Below are positions 1 through 10,494 of a stretch of 64,000 bases of DNA, piece by piece. The DNA comes from Lepus europaeus (taxonomy: Eukaryota > Chordata > Mammalia > Lagomorpha > Leporidae), in NCBI RefSeq assembly GCF_033115175.1, contig NC_084833.1, positions 55,824,716 to 55,888,715 of the forward strand, read 5' to 3'. The position numbers and the translations under genes were made by a program. The notes beneath the pieces were generated by a model that was given only the letters and a program-made list of their open reading frames with translations, searched no databases and was not told the DNA's origin. Positions within the stretch are counted from its first letter, which is position 1. Every line of letters starts with the position of its first letter.

Positions 1-102
1 AGCTCCTGGCTCCTGGCTTCAGGTTGGCCTGGCTCCAGCTGTTGCAGCCATTTGGGGAGTAAGTCAGCAGATGGAGGAACTTTCTGTCTGTAACTCTCTG
101 TG
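1..102 (+). mobile_element. CSINE 3' fragment (A/O type)
   Basis: Starts at the window edge inside the AGCTCCTGGCTCCTGGCTTC block and runs to the CT-rich end without an A tail, directly abutting the opposite-strand copy at 103. Confidence 0.85.
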
Positions 103-375
103 ACAGAGAGAGAGGCAGTGAGATAGAAATCCTTCATCTGCTGATTCACTTCCTAAGTGACTTCCTAAGTGACTGCAGTAGCTGAAGCTGGGCCAGGCTG
201 AAGCTAGAGTCAGGATCTTCATCCTGTTCTCCAATGTGGGTAGCAGGGATTCAAGCACTTGGGCTACCTTCCACTACTTTTCAAGGCACATTAGCAGAGA
301 GCTGGATTGGAAGTGGGTACTTTGATATGGGATGCCTGCATTGCAGTTTACAGGCTATGTCACAATACCATCTGA
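103..375 (-). mobile_element. CSINE, A/O type
   Basis: Reverse-orientation copy (GACAGAGAGAG...TTCACTTCC...GGGCCAGGCTGAAGC...CACAATACCA) with a short duplication (TTCCTAAGTGAC repeated) near 150-172. Confidence 0.8.
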
Positions 376-664
376 ATTTTTTTTTTATTTGGGATTAGAT
401 TTGTTCATTTGATACATTAGCTCATTACATGGTAGAAAATTAAAGACATTGAAAGTTGGCCACTTAATGTGTATCATATCTAGTTATATAATTTTAGCAT
501 TTTAGTTTTAAAATACTATGATTGATCATCATTAAGTTGATTGTTTTTATTGGATAAATTCTGAAGTATCAGGGATGAGAACTTGAAATAAAATTATTTG
601 CTATTAAACAACTTAGTTTCAATTTTGGCCTTTTAGGATACTAATTCTTTACTTTCTATGGCAG

Positions 665-803
665 GTTGAACGTCATAGAGAACATCTCATTAACTACATT
701 ATATTTTTAAGAATAACACCATTCCTGCCTAACTGGTTTATTAATATTACATCTCCTGTGATAAACGTGCCTTTGAAAGTTTTTTTTATTGGCACTTTTC
801 TAG
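665..803 (+). CDS. TMEM41B: TMEM41B penultimate coding exon
   Basis: Encodes 46 residues plus one base, starting VERHREHLINYIIFLRITP and ending VFFIGTFL. TMEM41B is a multi-pass ER membrane protein of the VTT/DedA family. It is known as a phospholipid scramblase needed for autophagosome formation and lipoprotein export, and as a host factor for several RNA viruses. The exon is bounded by an AG acceptor at 663-664 and a GT donor at 804-805 (CTAG/GTAAGA). The final base (phase 1) joins the next exon to restore a glycine codon, so both exons translate as one frame without stops. It covers hydrophobic segments around INYIIFLRITPFLPNWF and VPLKVFFIGTF, part of the VTT core. From the family length of about 290 residues this is roughly residues 190-235. 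Identification is from recalled protein similarity; the phase match is seen directly. Confidence 0.95.
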
Positions 804-1032
804 GTAAGACTCCCACCCGTAGTTTGCACTGTGTTTTAGCTCTTTGTATCTGCTTCTGAAGGGGTCCTGCTGAATTACATTGTATGCTGTGTGCAGATAG
901 CCAGCACCATGTAGAAATCTTGGGCCTAAAGCCTTGCCTGATAATTAGGTGCTCAGAAGTGTGTGTTGGATTGTGTTGAGTTAGCTAGTTTTGTCCAATT
1001 TCTTTGAAGAAGAGTACTTTATACTGAATACT

Positions 1033-1367
1033 GTTTTTATTATTTTTTATTTTTACTTTATTAAGTATTCATTTATTTGAAAGGCAGAGTTTACAAAGAG
1101 AGGGAGAGGGAAAGACATCCACTGGTTCACTCCCCAAATGGCAGCAACTGCCAGGGCTGGGCCAGGCCAAAGCCATGAGCCAGGAGCTTCTTCTGGGTCT
1201 CTTACGTGGGTGCAGGAGTCCAAGTACTTGGACCATCTTCTGCTATCCCAGGTACATTAGCAGGGAGCTGGATTGGAAGTGAAGCTGGCAGGACTTGAAC
1301 CGGTGTCCACATGGGATGCTGGTGTCACAGGCAACGAGTTTCCCTGCTGTGCCACAATGCTGGCACC
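1033..1367 (-). mobile_element. CSINE, O type
   Basis: Full-length reverse copy in the last TMEM41B intron, from a T/A-rich tail to GCCACAATGCTGGCACC. Confidence 0.9.
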
Positions 1368-1418
1368 TAAATAGGACTTTCGATAACTCCATTCTCTTCT
1401 TTAATACTGAGGGGGAAA

Positions 1419-1761
1419 GCCGGCGCCGCGGCTCAATATGCTAATCCTCCGCCTAGCAGCGCCTGCACACCGAGTTCTAGTCCCAGTCGGGGCACCGGAT
1501 TCTATCCCGGTTGCCCCTCTTCCAGGCCAGCTCTCTGCTATGGCCCGGGAAGGCAGTGGAGGATGGCCCAAGTGCTTGGGCCCTGCACCCACATGGGAGA
1601 CCAGGAGAAGCACCTGGCTCCTGGCTTCGGATCAGCGCGGTGCGCCAGCCGCAGCGTGCTGGCCACGGCGGCCATTGTGGGGTGAACCAACGGCAAAGGA
1701 AGACCTTTCTCTCTCTTTCTCTCTCTTTCTCTCACTGTCCACTCTGCCTGTAAAAAAAAAA
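1419..1761 (+). mobile_element. CSINE, Y type
   Basis: Full-length, little diverged, flanked by the perfect TSD AATACTGAGGGGGAAA (1403-1418 and from 1762). Head GCCGGCGCCGCGGCTCAATA; inside the last TMEM41B intron. Confidence 0.96.
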
Positions 1762-2547
1762 AATACTGAGGGGGGAAATATTAAGTTGCCTTTTTTGAAT
1801 TATTTTTTCCTTTATCGTCTACTTGAAGATTGAAATAGACTTGAATTTTTGGTAGAGAATTGATCCTATTTTTTAAATTGAAATCAGTATTTATTGTGGG
1901 TTTTAGTGAAAGTATGGGGAACCAAGGATCAACAGACATTCATAGTTTCAAGAAACTGACAACAGTTTTTAAATTCATCAGTAGACATGACTATTTTGTG
2001 AATTTTTGTGGTTCTTTAGAAAGAGTGTTTTGCTTTTCTTTCCTTGAATTGTTCAGATACTAATAAAATGAGCATATTTTTCATGTACTGCATATCAGTT
2101 TTAGTACTTGTGAGAGTAGATCTTTTTAAAAAGAATAATCACAGCCAATTATTTATTGCTACTTTAAAAAATTACCTGACTAGCTTAATAACCTTCCCTG
2201 AAACCGTGTCTTTGTTTATAAATGCTATTTCCTACAGTTGAAATTACTGTAGCACAGGATGTGTTTTTTAAGATTATTGAGAAATATTGTAAAGTTATTC
2301 TCTGGATACTTCCTTTGAATTTTTAAGGATATATTATCTAAAACACTTAGTACAAAATGATGATTATAGGAAGTTGAATTCTTTATATGGAAATAAACTT
2401 GAGAAGCTTTAAATTCTTAAAGAATTTTTTTTCCAAAATGGGAAATAGCTGTACTTAAATTCTTAGAAGAAAATTTATGCAGACAGAAAATTTTAACTTC
2501 TAATAATATTTTGTGGTTTTTACAGTATGTTTTATTTTTTATTTTAG

Positions 2548-2717
2548 GTGTTGCACCTCCATCTTTTGTAGCAATTAAGGCAGGAACAACTCTGTACCAG
2601 CTTACAACAGCAGGGGAAGCTGTTTCCTGGAACTCAGTATTTATTTTGATGATCTTGGCTGTTCTTTCTATTTTGCCAGCCATCTTCCAAAAAAAACTAA
2701 AGCAGAAATTTGAGTAA
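2548..2717 (+). CDS. TMEM41B: TMEM41B last coding exon and stop
   Basis: Two bases complete the split glycine, then 55 codons run from VAPPSFVAIKAGTTLYQLT to a C-terminal KKLKQKFE and a TAA stop at 2715-2717. The acceptor is strong: a T-rich tract ending TTTTAG at 2546-2547. The segment holds the end of the VTT domain and a last transmembrane helix (around FILMILAVLSILPAIF), followed by a short basic cytosolic tail. No frameshift or internal stop is seen, so the gene looks intact here. Upstream exons lie to the left of the window. The match to TMEM41B is from recalled vertebrate sequence; the paralogue TMEM41A is less likely because its C-terminus differs. Confidence 0.96.
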
Positions 2718-2745
2718 AAAGTTGCCAAGTTTTTCATTTTCCTTC

Positions 2746-2773
2746 CATCATCATCATCATCATCATCATCATC
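2746..2773 (+). repeat. (CAT)9 microsatellite
   Basis: Nine uninterrupted CAT units beginning 28 bases after the TMEM41B stop codon, hence inside the 3' UTR; likely length-polymorphic. Confidence 0.97.
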
Positions 2774-4206
2774 TCAAGATTGGCAGGTGCATCCATTTAT
2801 GTTTTTAAATCACATCTTCAGTAATTGAAACAAGGAATTTGTAAAATAAAACTTCCTATCAGTTTAAAATAATGGTTTTAAATGGTAAGGGGACGAAGAA
2901 AGCATAAATTGACATTGATATACTCTGAAAAATGCTGTCTAGTTAATGGTGGACATCTTATAAATTATGGTACTAAAGGTAGTTATAGATAATAGCAATG
3001 TGGTAGAAAATATTCAATTAACATTTTTCTCTTTTAAGTCTAATAACTAAAATATATTCTAGACTTTATAAATAGTGTTACAGTTCTTGCTAATGTTAGC
3101 CTTCTTTCAGCAAATAAAACAGATAACTAATAAGAGATTTATGTTTTCTTCCTCTTTGTATCCTTTAAGGTAATGGATTTGTTTAGAGATTACATCTTAG
3201 TTGACCACAGAATATGGAAAAGATAGCAAGTTACCTATTTTGTGAATTTTATTTTTCTGTTCTAAATTTTTATCATGCACTAGTCTGAAATTTAAAATTC
3301 TGGCTAGGCTGTTTTCATTCTTTTTTCTAGCTTTTACAGTATTTCCACTGTACATATACAAAACATGAATTACATGATAACTATCATTTGGTGTTGATAA
3401 TTTGTATGCTCAGATAATATTTTGTTATAATACCTCTATCACAGGAGGGGATCTAAAAAACAAACACTCAAAGTATGCAGTTTTTAAACATTAGGTTAAT
3501 TATATTTTGAAATAGAAACAGTGGAAGGACAGCTCTTAAGTAGTTAAATATAGTTTGTTTCAGTGACTAAAATTTACCTCATTTATTTATTAGTCTAGTC
3601 ATTAAGGAAGGTGTTATGTAATTATCCTTTTCATGCATGGTATACCTATAAGAATGCCTTATTTCATTTCTGTTTGGCTTTTTAGTTTGGGACTGCTTTT
3701 GATTAATGCAGTTTCCCAGTTAGTGTTTTTACTTTTTCTAACTTACAAAGTAAAATTAATTTCTCACATGGGAAATACAATATTTAAATAGTTCTGGAAA
3801 AATGAACCCACTTTTGCTGCTTGGTTAATGGTTATGCCTTGGATTCCTTGATTCTAGGACGTAGCCAATCTAAAGTACTCTTGTCAGTTTTACCTTTACC
3901 CCAAAACTGTCGTTATGTTGAAAAGTACTTCAGCTGTGTGAGAAGCCCTTGTGTATTTTTATTATGAGAGGTATAACCATCTTCAAAACTTGTTTTCTGC
4001 TACATAATGTGGATTAATTCTTTATTTTTTCTGTCACAGTATTAATAAATGGGTTTATTGTAAATACAAAGAAAATATATAGATTAATATAGTATTCTTA
4101 TGTCACCTGGCATTTTGTTAGAAATTATTTATTGTTACTTTTAATAAGATTTTCTTCTTTTATTACTGGCCAGAAACTGGGTGATAAAGCTTTTGTTATT
4201 TTTACA

Positions 4207-4302
4207 AATAAACTTAAAACACAGCCTTTTTGGACAAAGTTCACTAAATATACCTGTATGAAAGATACTTGAGTGAATTTTTATGAGCCTTTTAAAAATA
4301 AA
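4207..4302 (+). terminator. TMEM41B: Candidate distal poly(A) signals of TMEM41B
   Basis: AATAAA at 4207-4212 and 4297-4302. The second is followed by TG- and T-rich sequence (TTGTGTGTATGTGTGTTGTG) at about 4334, which resembles a downstream GU-rich element. The first CSINE begins about 230 bases further on. Confidence 0.45.
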
Positions 4303-4529
4303 AGAGCTTGGATTCAGGAGAAGCTTTGCTACTTGTGTGTATGTGTGTTGTGTTTACTCTTTTCTCACAGTATTTTCCCGGTCCTTATTATTGATTTTTT
4401 CCCTTATACGATTTTTTTTCCTGTTAGAAAATTAGCTCCCACTTTAGGTGGGATGTATTTTCTTCTCTCAAGAGAATATCCAGTTTTGCCAGATCCATTA
4501 TCATTGACTGTCATGAAAGAACCTTTTGG

Positions 4530-4965
4530 GGCTGGCGCTGTGGCATAGCTGGTAAAGCCGCCACCTGCAGTGCCAGTTTGAGTCCAGACTGCTCCGCTTC
4601 CATTCCAGCTCTCTGCTATGGCCTGGGAAAGCAGTAGAAGATGGCCCAAGTCCTTGGGTCCCTGTGCACATGTGGGAGACCCAGAAGAAGCTCCTGGCTC
4701 CTGGCTTCGGATCGGCACAGCTCTGGCTGTTGTGGCCATCTGGGGAGTGAACCAATGGATTGAAGACTCTCTCTCTCTCCCTCTCTCTCCCTCTCTCTCC
4801 CTCTCTCTCCCTCTCTCTCCCTCTCTCTCCCTCTCTCTCCCTCTCTCTCTCTCCCTCTCCCTCTCCCTCTCCCTCTCCCTCTCCCTCTCTCTCTTTGCCT
4901 TCCCTTCTCCCTGTGAGTAACTCTTTCAAGTAAATAAATAAATCTTAAAAAAAAAAAAAAAAAAA
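4530..4965 (+). mobile_element. CSINE, O type, with expanded CT tract
   Basis: TSD CTTTTGG (4523-4529 and 4966-4972). About 100 bases longer than typical because its CT-rich region has expanded; ends in A19. Confidence 0.93.
4767..4894 (+). repeat. Polypyrimidine (CTCTCTCTCC)n/(CTCTCC)n tract
   Basis: About 128 bases of pure C/T on this strand: a 10-base period to about 4850, then a 6-base period. It grew inside the host SINE. Mirror-like purine/pyrimidine tracts of this kind can form triplex DNA and are prone to slippage. Confidence 0.95.
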
Positions 4966-5233
4966 CTTTTGGTAGGCTTTAGCTGTTTTGTCCCTAAATA
5001 CAGTTGGTAGCCTTTATACACAGATTCACAGGCTTGGCCTGATGCCTAATATAAATTCAAGCTTCAGCTAAGTCTTGAAGTTACCCAGTTACATAATAAC
5101 CACAAGAGAACAAACCTCTGTAGTGGAGAGGTGATGAGCAAACTAACTAGGAAGTTAACACTAATGAAAGCGAGACCGTTCTTGTCTTAGTCTGTGGTTT
5201 CTCTCTCAGACTCTAGTAACTTTTAGTGTACTA

Positions 5234-5245
<12 letters not shown>

Positions 5246-5264
<19 letters not shown>

Positions 5265-5510
5265 AAGATGTATTTATTTGAAAGTCAGAGTTACACAGAG
5301 AGAGGAGAGGCAGAGAGAGAGAGGTCTTCCATCTGCTGGTTCACTCCCCAATTGGCCGCAATGACCAGAGCTGCGCCGATCCAATTCTATTGCTTTCCCA
5401 GGCCATAGCAGAGAGCTGGATTGGAAGTAGCCAGGACTAGAACTGGCACCCATATGGGATGCTGGCACTGCATGCATTGACTTTACCCGCTATGCCACAG
5501 GGCCGGCCCC
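5246..5510 (-). mobile_element. CSINE, O type
   Basis: Reverse copy from a TTTTC-rich tail to GCCACAGGGCCGGCCCC, with a small internal deletion in the GGTCTCCCA block. Confidence 0.9.
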
Positions 5511-5609
5511 TTCTCTGGTTTTTTGAAATGAGAAGAGTAAATGAGAAGGGCCAAAGCATCCCTGATGTGCAAGTAATCATTCAGTGATTGTACTTTAGGT
5601 TAGAAGGTG

Positions 5610-5915
5610 GATTTTTATTTTTACTTATTTTTTTTAATATAGAGAGGCAGAGAGAGAGAGTGCTCCCATCTGCTGTTTTACTCCCAGAATGCCAAAAGCT
5701 TGGTTGTTCACTATCCAGATGCCTACAACAGCCGGGACCAAAGCGTGGAGCACAATCCACAGAAGTGACAGGAATCTAATGAAGCCATCACTGCTGCCTG
5801 TCAGGTCTGCTTTAGCTGGAAGCTGGAGTCAGGACCCAGAGCTGGCAATGGAACTTAGGTGCTCCAGTGTGGAATGTGGGCATTCTTAATGCTCGGTTAA
5901 GCACCACTCCTAGGT
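5610..5915 (-). mobile_element. CSINE, A type
   Basis: Heavily diverged reverse copy (GAGAGGCAGAGAGAG...CCAGATGCCTACAACAGCCGGGACC...TTAAGCACCACTCC). Confidence 0.75.
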
Positions 5916-6112
5916 GGACCTTACTGAGTTGCAATGCTCTATTTTGATTTTTTCTTTTTCTTTTTCTTTCTTAATCTAGCACAAATTTGATAGTCACCCA
6001 ACTTGGGAGAGGTGAGGATATTGTTAAGCTCTGCACCACATTTCTGGAGTAAGTGAGCTTTATGGTCTGGGATCCTTACAGCTCAGACATGATAGGAATC
6101 TCAGAAATTAAT

Positions 6113-6390
6113 GAGGGGTTGTGGCACAGCGGGTTTAAGCCATGGCATCCCATGTGAGCACTGGATGGAGTCCCAGCTGCTCCACTTCCAATCCAGCTCC
6201 CTGCTAATGCTCCTGAGAAAGTAGCAGAGGGTGGTCCAAGTCCTTGGGCCCCTGTACCCATGTGGGAGACCCAGAAGAAACTTCTGGCTCCTAGCCATTT
6301 GGGGAGTGAACCAGCGGATGGATAGACCTCTCTCTCTCTCCATCTGTCTCTGTAACTCTGCCTTTCAAATAAATAAATCTTAGAAAAAAA
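6113..6390 (+). mobile_element. CSINE, O type
   Basis: Slightly 5'-trimmed; its AAATAAATAAATCTTAG tail served as the landing site of the Y-type copy at 6400. Confidence 0.9.
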
Positions 6391-6399
6391 TGATGAAAG

Positions 6400-6771
6400 C
6401 CGGCGCCGTAGCTCAACAGGCTAATCCTCCGCCTTGCGGCGCCGGCACACCAGGTTCTAGTCCCGGTCGGGGCACCGATCCTGTCCCGGTTGCCCCTCTT
6501 CCAGGCCAGCTCTCTGCTGTGGCTAGGGAGTGCAGTGGAGGATGGCCCAAGTCCTTGGGTCCTGCACCCCATGGGAGACCAGGAGAAGCACCTGGCTCCT
6601 GCCATCGGAACAGCGCGGTGCGCCGGCCGCAGCGCGCTACCGCGGCGGCCATTGGAGGGTGAACCAACGGCAAAAGGAAGACCTTTCTCTCTGTCTCTCT
6701 CTCTCACTGTCCACTCTGCCTGTCAAAAAAATAAAATAAAAAATAAAAAATAAAAAAATAAAAAAAGAAAG
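6400..6771 (+). mobile_element. CSINE, Y type
   Basis: TSD AAAAAAATGATGAAAG (6384-6399 and 6772-6787). Long AATAAAA-type tail at 6725-6771. Confidence 0.96.
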
Positions 6772-6823
6772 AAAAAAATGATGAAAGATGAATAGGCCCT
6801 TCTAATTAAAAATATTAAGTTGA

Positions 6824-7460
6824 GGGGCTTTTTTGTGGCATAGCAGATAAAGCCATTGCTTGCAATGTTGGCCTCCCATATCTCCGCCATTTCATGTCCC
6901 AGCTGCTCCATTTCCAATCCAGCTCCTGAGAAAACAGTGGATGATGGGGGCCAACACTGTGGCATAGTAGATAAAGCCACCACCTGCAGTGCCGGCATCC
7001 CATATGGGCACAGGTTCGAGTCCTGGCTGCTCCACTGCTGGTTTAGCTCTCTGCTATGACCTGGGAAAGCAGTAGAAGATGGCCCAAGTCCTTGGGCCCC
7101 TGTACTGGTATGGGAGACCTGGCCTGGAGGAAGCTCCTGGCTTCTGGCTTTGGATTGGCCCAGCTCTGACAGTTACAGCCATTTTGGGGGGTAAACCAGC
7201 AGGTGAAGGACCTCTCTCTCTCTCTCTCTCTTCTTCTGCCTCTCTGTAACTCTACCTTTCAAATAAATAAAAAGTGGATGATGGCCCAAGTACTTGGACC
7301 CCTATACCCTTATAGGACACCCAGATGAAGCCTCTGGCCCTAGGCTTCAGCCTAGCCCAGTCCTGGCCATTGTGGCCATTTGGAGAGTGAACCAGTGAAT
7401 AGAAGATACCACTCTCTTTCCCTTCCCCACCCCTCATAACTCTGCCTTTTAAATAAATCC
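6824..7460 (+). mobile_element. CSINE, O type, split by another CSINE
   Basis: The 5' part (6824-6947) stops at AGTGGATGATGG and the 3' part resumes at 7273 with the same bases and continues GCCCAAGTACTTGG. Removing 6948-7272 plus one TSD copy restores one element. Confidence 0.92.
6948..7272 (+). mobile_element. CSINE, O type, nested
   Basis: Same-orientation insertion into the element at 6824 with TSD AGTGGATGATGG (6936-6947, 7273-7284). Confidence 0.94.
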
Positions 7461-7552
7461 CAGCAGAATAAACTAATAAACTAAACTAAGGTTTTAGCAA
7501 GGTTGCTAGATATGAACAAATATGTTTATTATTAATAGGATATGTTTATTAT

Positions 7553-7866
7553 TTGGGGGTGGGCATTCAGCACAAGTTACATTGCTGCTGGGAATGCTTA
7601 CATTGCACATCAAAATGCTTGGTTCCAGTCTTGGCTCCTCTGCTTCTGAGCCAGCTTCTTACTAATGTGTAACCTGGGAGACAGTAATAATGGCTTGATT
7701 ACCTGAGACCTACCACCCATGTAGGGGATCTGGATTGTGTTCTGGACTCCTGGCTTCCATCTGGCCCAGCCCTGAATATTGCAGACATTTGGAGAGAGTG
7801 AACCAGCAGATGGATCATCTGTCCATCTGTGTCTCTGGCAGCCTCAAATAAAAATAATGTTTAAAA
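7553..7866 (+). mobile_element. CSINE, A type
   Basis: Diverged copy starting GGGGTGGGCATTCAGCACAAG and ending CCTCAAATAAAAATAATG. A further A19 run at about 7894-7912 lies 25 bases past the tail. A 20-base tandem repeat (TATGTTTATTA...) precedes it. Confidence 0.8.
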
Positions 7867-7911
7867 AGGCAAAAGTAATAAAATACTAAATTGAAAAAAA
7901 AAAAAAAAAAA

Positions 7912-8262
7912 AGGTAGTCTTTGGAGTCTCACTGTTAAACCACAAGGTGGCCTCCCTTATTTTGTATAGCTGATAAAGTTTCCAGTATGGTTAGATTTTA
8001 TTTACTCTTCTGCCTTTCCTGACTAATCATGAGCTCTTTGAGGTCAAGAACTTTGCTAATTTGGAGTAAGGTTGTTGAGGGCCCCACCAGCTGGTATTGC
8101 TTGAAGCAAAGGAAGCATAAAGGGATTGAGAATGGTGGTGGGAAGATGGGCAGGTAGGGAGAAGAGTGGTCAGAAATGGGTAGCAATTTTTGGAAGGAGA
8201 AGCTGGGCTTAGAGCTACTCTGTTTAGTGGTGAAGGATGAAATGAAGCATGGTGAGGAGGTG
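7912..8262. other. Unassigned intergenic sequence
   Basis: About 350 bases without a CSINE match; no exon, RNA gene or older repeat recognised. Confidence 0.6.
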
Positions 8263-8265
8263 GGG

Positions 8266-8575
8266 GGTGGGAACCAGCATCGTGGCAGTGGGTACAGCCG
8301 CCACCTGTGACGCCAGCATCCCATATAGGCACTGGGTTTTTCCCAACTGCTTCACTTCTGATCCAGCTCTCTGCTAATGGCCTGGAAAAGCTGCAGAAGA
8401 TTGCCCAAGTGCTTGAGCCCCTGTACTGACAATGAGAGACTTGGAAGAAACACCTGGCGCCTGGCTAAGCCCTAGTTATTACAGCCATTTGGAGAGTGAA
8501 CCAGCTGGATGGAAGATCTCTCTCTCGCCCTCTCTTTGTAACTCTGACTTTCAAGTAAATAAAATAAAATAAGTA
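8266..8575 (+). mobile_element. CSINE, O type
   Basis: Head GGGAACCAGCATCGTGGCAGTGGG, tail TTTCAAGTAAATAAAATAAAATAAG. Confidence 0.9.
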
Positions 8576-8639
8576 ACTCTTGGTTTGTTTGACTTCTAAA
8601 AATTTTTTCATTTTAAACATTTTTTTTTTCATTTTAAAC

Positions 8640-8816
8640 ATTTAAAAAATGTTTATTTTCATCTACTTGAAAGAGAGATCTTCCATCTGCTATTTTCACT
8701 CCCCAAATGCTTGTAATATCCAGTGTTGGGCCAGGCTCCAAGCACATGAGCCATCCTCTGCTGCCTCCCAGTATGCAATAGTAGGAAGCTGAATCAGAAG
8801 CGTAATAGTGGGGACT
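8640..8816 (-). mobile_element. CSINE fragment, A type
   Basis: Reverse copy with an internal deletion joining the TGGGCCAGGCTCC block to AGCCATCCTCTGCTGCCTCCCA; a second reverse copy follows directly. Confidence 0.75.
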
Positions 8817-8819
8817 CTT

Positions 8820-9084
8820 ATTTTTTTAAAGATTTATTTATTTATTTGAAGGTAGAGTAGCAGAGAGAGAGATAGGTCTTCCGTCTGCTGATTCACTCCC
8901 CAATGGCTGTGCTGATCCGAAGCCAGGAGCCTGGAGCTTCCTCTAGGTCCCTTACACGGGTGCAGGGGCCCAAGGACTTGGACCATCTTCTACTGCTTTC
9001 CCAGGCCATAGTAGAGAGCTGGATCTGAGGTGGAGTAGCTGGGACTCAAACCAGCGCCCAGATGGGATGCTGGCATTGTATGCG
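8820..9084 (-). mobile_element. CSINE, O type, 5'-truncated
   Basis: Reverse copy from TTTTTTTAAAGATTTATTTA to GATGCTGGCATTGTATGCGG; the last 25-30 bases of the head are missing. Confidence 0.88.
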
Positions 9085-10069
9085 GTGTTTCTAAGTCTCA
9101 CCTTCTCAGGTTGCCATTCTGAGACCCATCATTCCTATCAGACTTCACTTACAAAACACATTCAAGGTTAAAATTAACTGAGAATTTTAAGACAACAGCA
9201 GCAGAGCATTAAACTCTGTGTGTGACCGTCCAAGCATGGAGCCCTGTGCGAAAGCAAGATGCCCACAAAGCTGGCCCTGGGCACAGTAGAAGGCGGTGGG
9301 AACAGATGTTGGCTGCCAACCTACTACATCTAGTACAGAGCTCTTAGAAACAGTGAAGATGAAAGGTGACAGAGAAGAATGGAGCAGAGGCACAGAAGGA
9401 AGAGCACAACAGCTGCTGGCTGCTGACTTGGTTGTTCGGCAGGTTCCTGTGTCCTGCTGATGACCAGCACCGTGTGGGGCCAGGTAGAGCCTATATAGGC
9501 CTGGGTTGGCTCAGAGGGTGGCTGCAAGGTAAGGATGCCCCTTTTGTAAGATAATTTGCCATCAGTTTAAAAACTTTCATGATAGCTATGGAAAGTAATG
9601 ATAAGGAATGATGTTTCATGGTACACTTTGTAGAAACGTGAGCAGCGGCTCTGTTACACCTCAGGAACCTCAAGAGCCAGAGGCATAAATGCTGATGACT
9701 CAGAACCTTAGCTGAGCAAACCCAGTGGGTGGCAGGCAGGAGCTGAGTGGCAGCCCCAGCGATGGCCCAGCCCCACCCTGACTCCCACTCAGAGAATCAG
9801 AGCCAGTAGTTTTTTGCTGGCCTTTGGCAGCGCACAAAGACTGGTAGTGAAGGCTTATGGGCAGTTTCAACATTTGGCAAAATTTACCCCCTGGGAGTAA
9901 TTTTCTTACACAGGAGAAGCCTGCATAGACTCACAACAAAAAAATCCACTCACTTTTGCTTTTATCTGGAATCATATTAACTCTTTGTGGTCCACATATC
10001 TTGTGTTTATTAAAATTATGTGCACCAGAGAATGAATCTTTTGGTAATGGAAAACTGACTATAAATTCC
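9085..10069. other. CSINE-free intergenic island
   Basis: Nearly 1 kb without CSINE in an otherwise crowded interval. It has a TATA-like CTATATAGG near 9490, an AP-1 consensus TGACTCA at 9696-9702 and a GC-richer stretch at 9720-9800. No open exon is recognised. It could be an old unidentified repeat or a regulatory element. Confidence 0.5.
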
Positions 10070-10077
10070 GAGATATC

Positions 10078-10397
10078 GTTTTTTTTTTTTTTTTTTTTGA
10101 CAGAGTTACAGACAGAGAGAGAGAGACAGAGAGAGAGGTCTTCCTTCCGTTGGTTCACCCCCCAAATGGCCGCCACAGTTGGCACTGCGCCGATCCGAAG
10201 CCAGGAGCCAGGTGCCTCCTGGTCTCCCATGTAGGTGCAGGGGCCCAAGCACTTGGGCCATCCTCCACTGCACTCCCAGGTCACAGCAGAGAGCTGGACT
10301 GGAAGAGGAGCAATCGGGACTAGAACCCGGTGCCCATATGGGATGCTGGCGCCGCAGGCGGAGGATTAACCAAGTGAGCCATGGCACCGGCCCCTCA
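10078..10397 (-). mobile_element. CSINE, I type
   Basis: TSD GAGATATC (10070-10077, 10398-10405). T19 tail at its left end, ends GCCATGGCACCGGCCCC. Confidence 0.94.
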
Positions 10398-10494
10398 GAG
10401 ATATCTTTCTATTCATAGGATCCCTAAGGTAGAAAAGCAATAAAATAGTTCTCAAAGGTTCTTCTATTTTAAAATTAAAACAAAAAACAAAAAC

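Larger units (their letters stand above)
1..664 (+). other. TMEM41B: TMEM41B intron (3' part)
   Basis: Intron upstream of the penultimate exon. Its first 375 bases are two CSINE fragments facing each other tail to tail. From 376 on it is AT-rich and repeat-poor, ending in a pyrimidine-rich acceptor (TTTACTTTCTATGGCAG). Confidence 0.85.
804..2547 (+). other. TMEM41B: TMEM41B last intron
   Basis: A 1.74 kb GT-AG intron between the last two coding exons, with donor GTAAGA and acceptor TTTTAG. It carries one O-type CSINE (-) and one Y-type CSINE (+); the remainder is AT-rich without recognisable coding content. Confidence 0.92.
2718..4302 (+). other. TMEM41B: TMEM41B 3' UTR (extent inferred)
   Basis: About 1.6 kb of AT-rich sequence after the stop, with no CSINE although flanking DNA is full of them, which suggests constraint as an exonic UTR. 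AATAAA hexamers occur at 2845, 3113, 4044, 4207 and 4297. The cluster at 4207-4302 is a plausible distal polyadenylation region and 2845 a proximal one. Which sites are used cannot be told from sequence. Confidence 0.6.

Noticed and set aside
4501..4929. Long open frames rich in Ser/Leu or Arg/Glu repeats
   Set aside because: They are translations of the CT-rich expansion inside a CSINE; the same low-complexity pattern recurs at other SINE tails.
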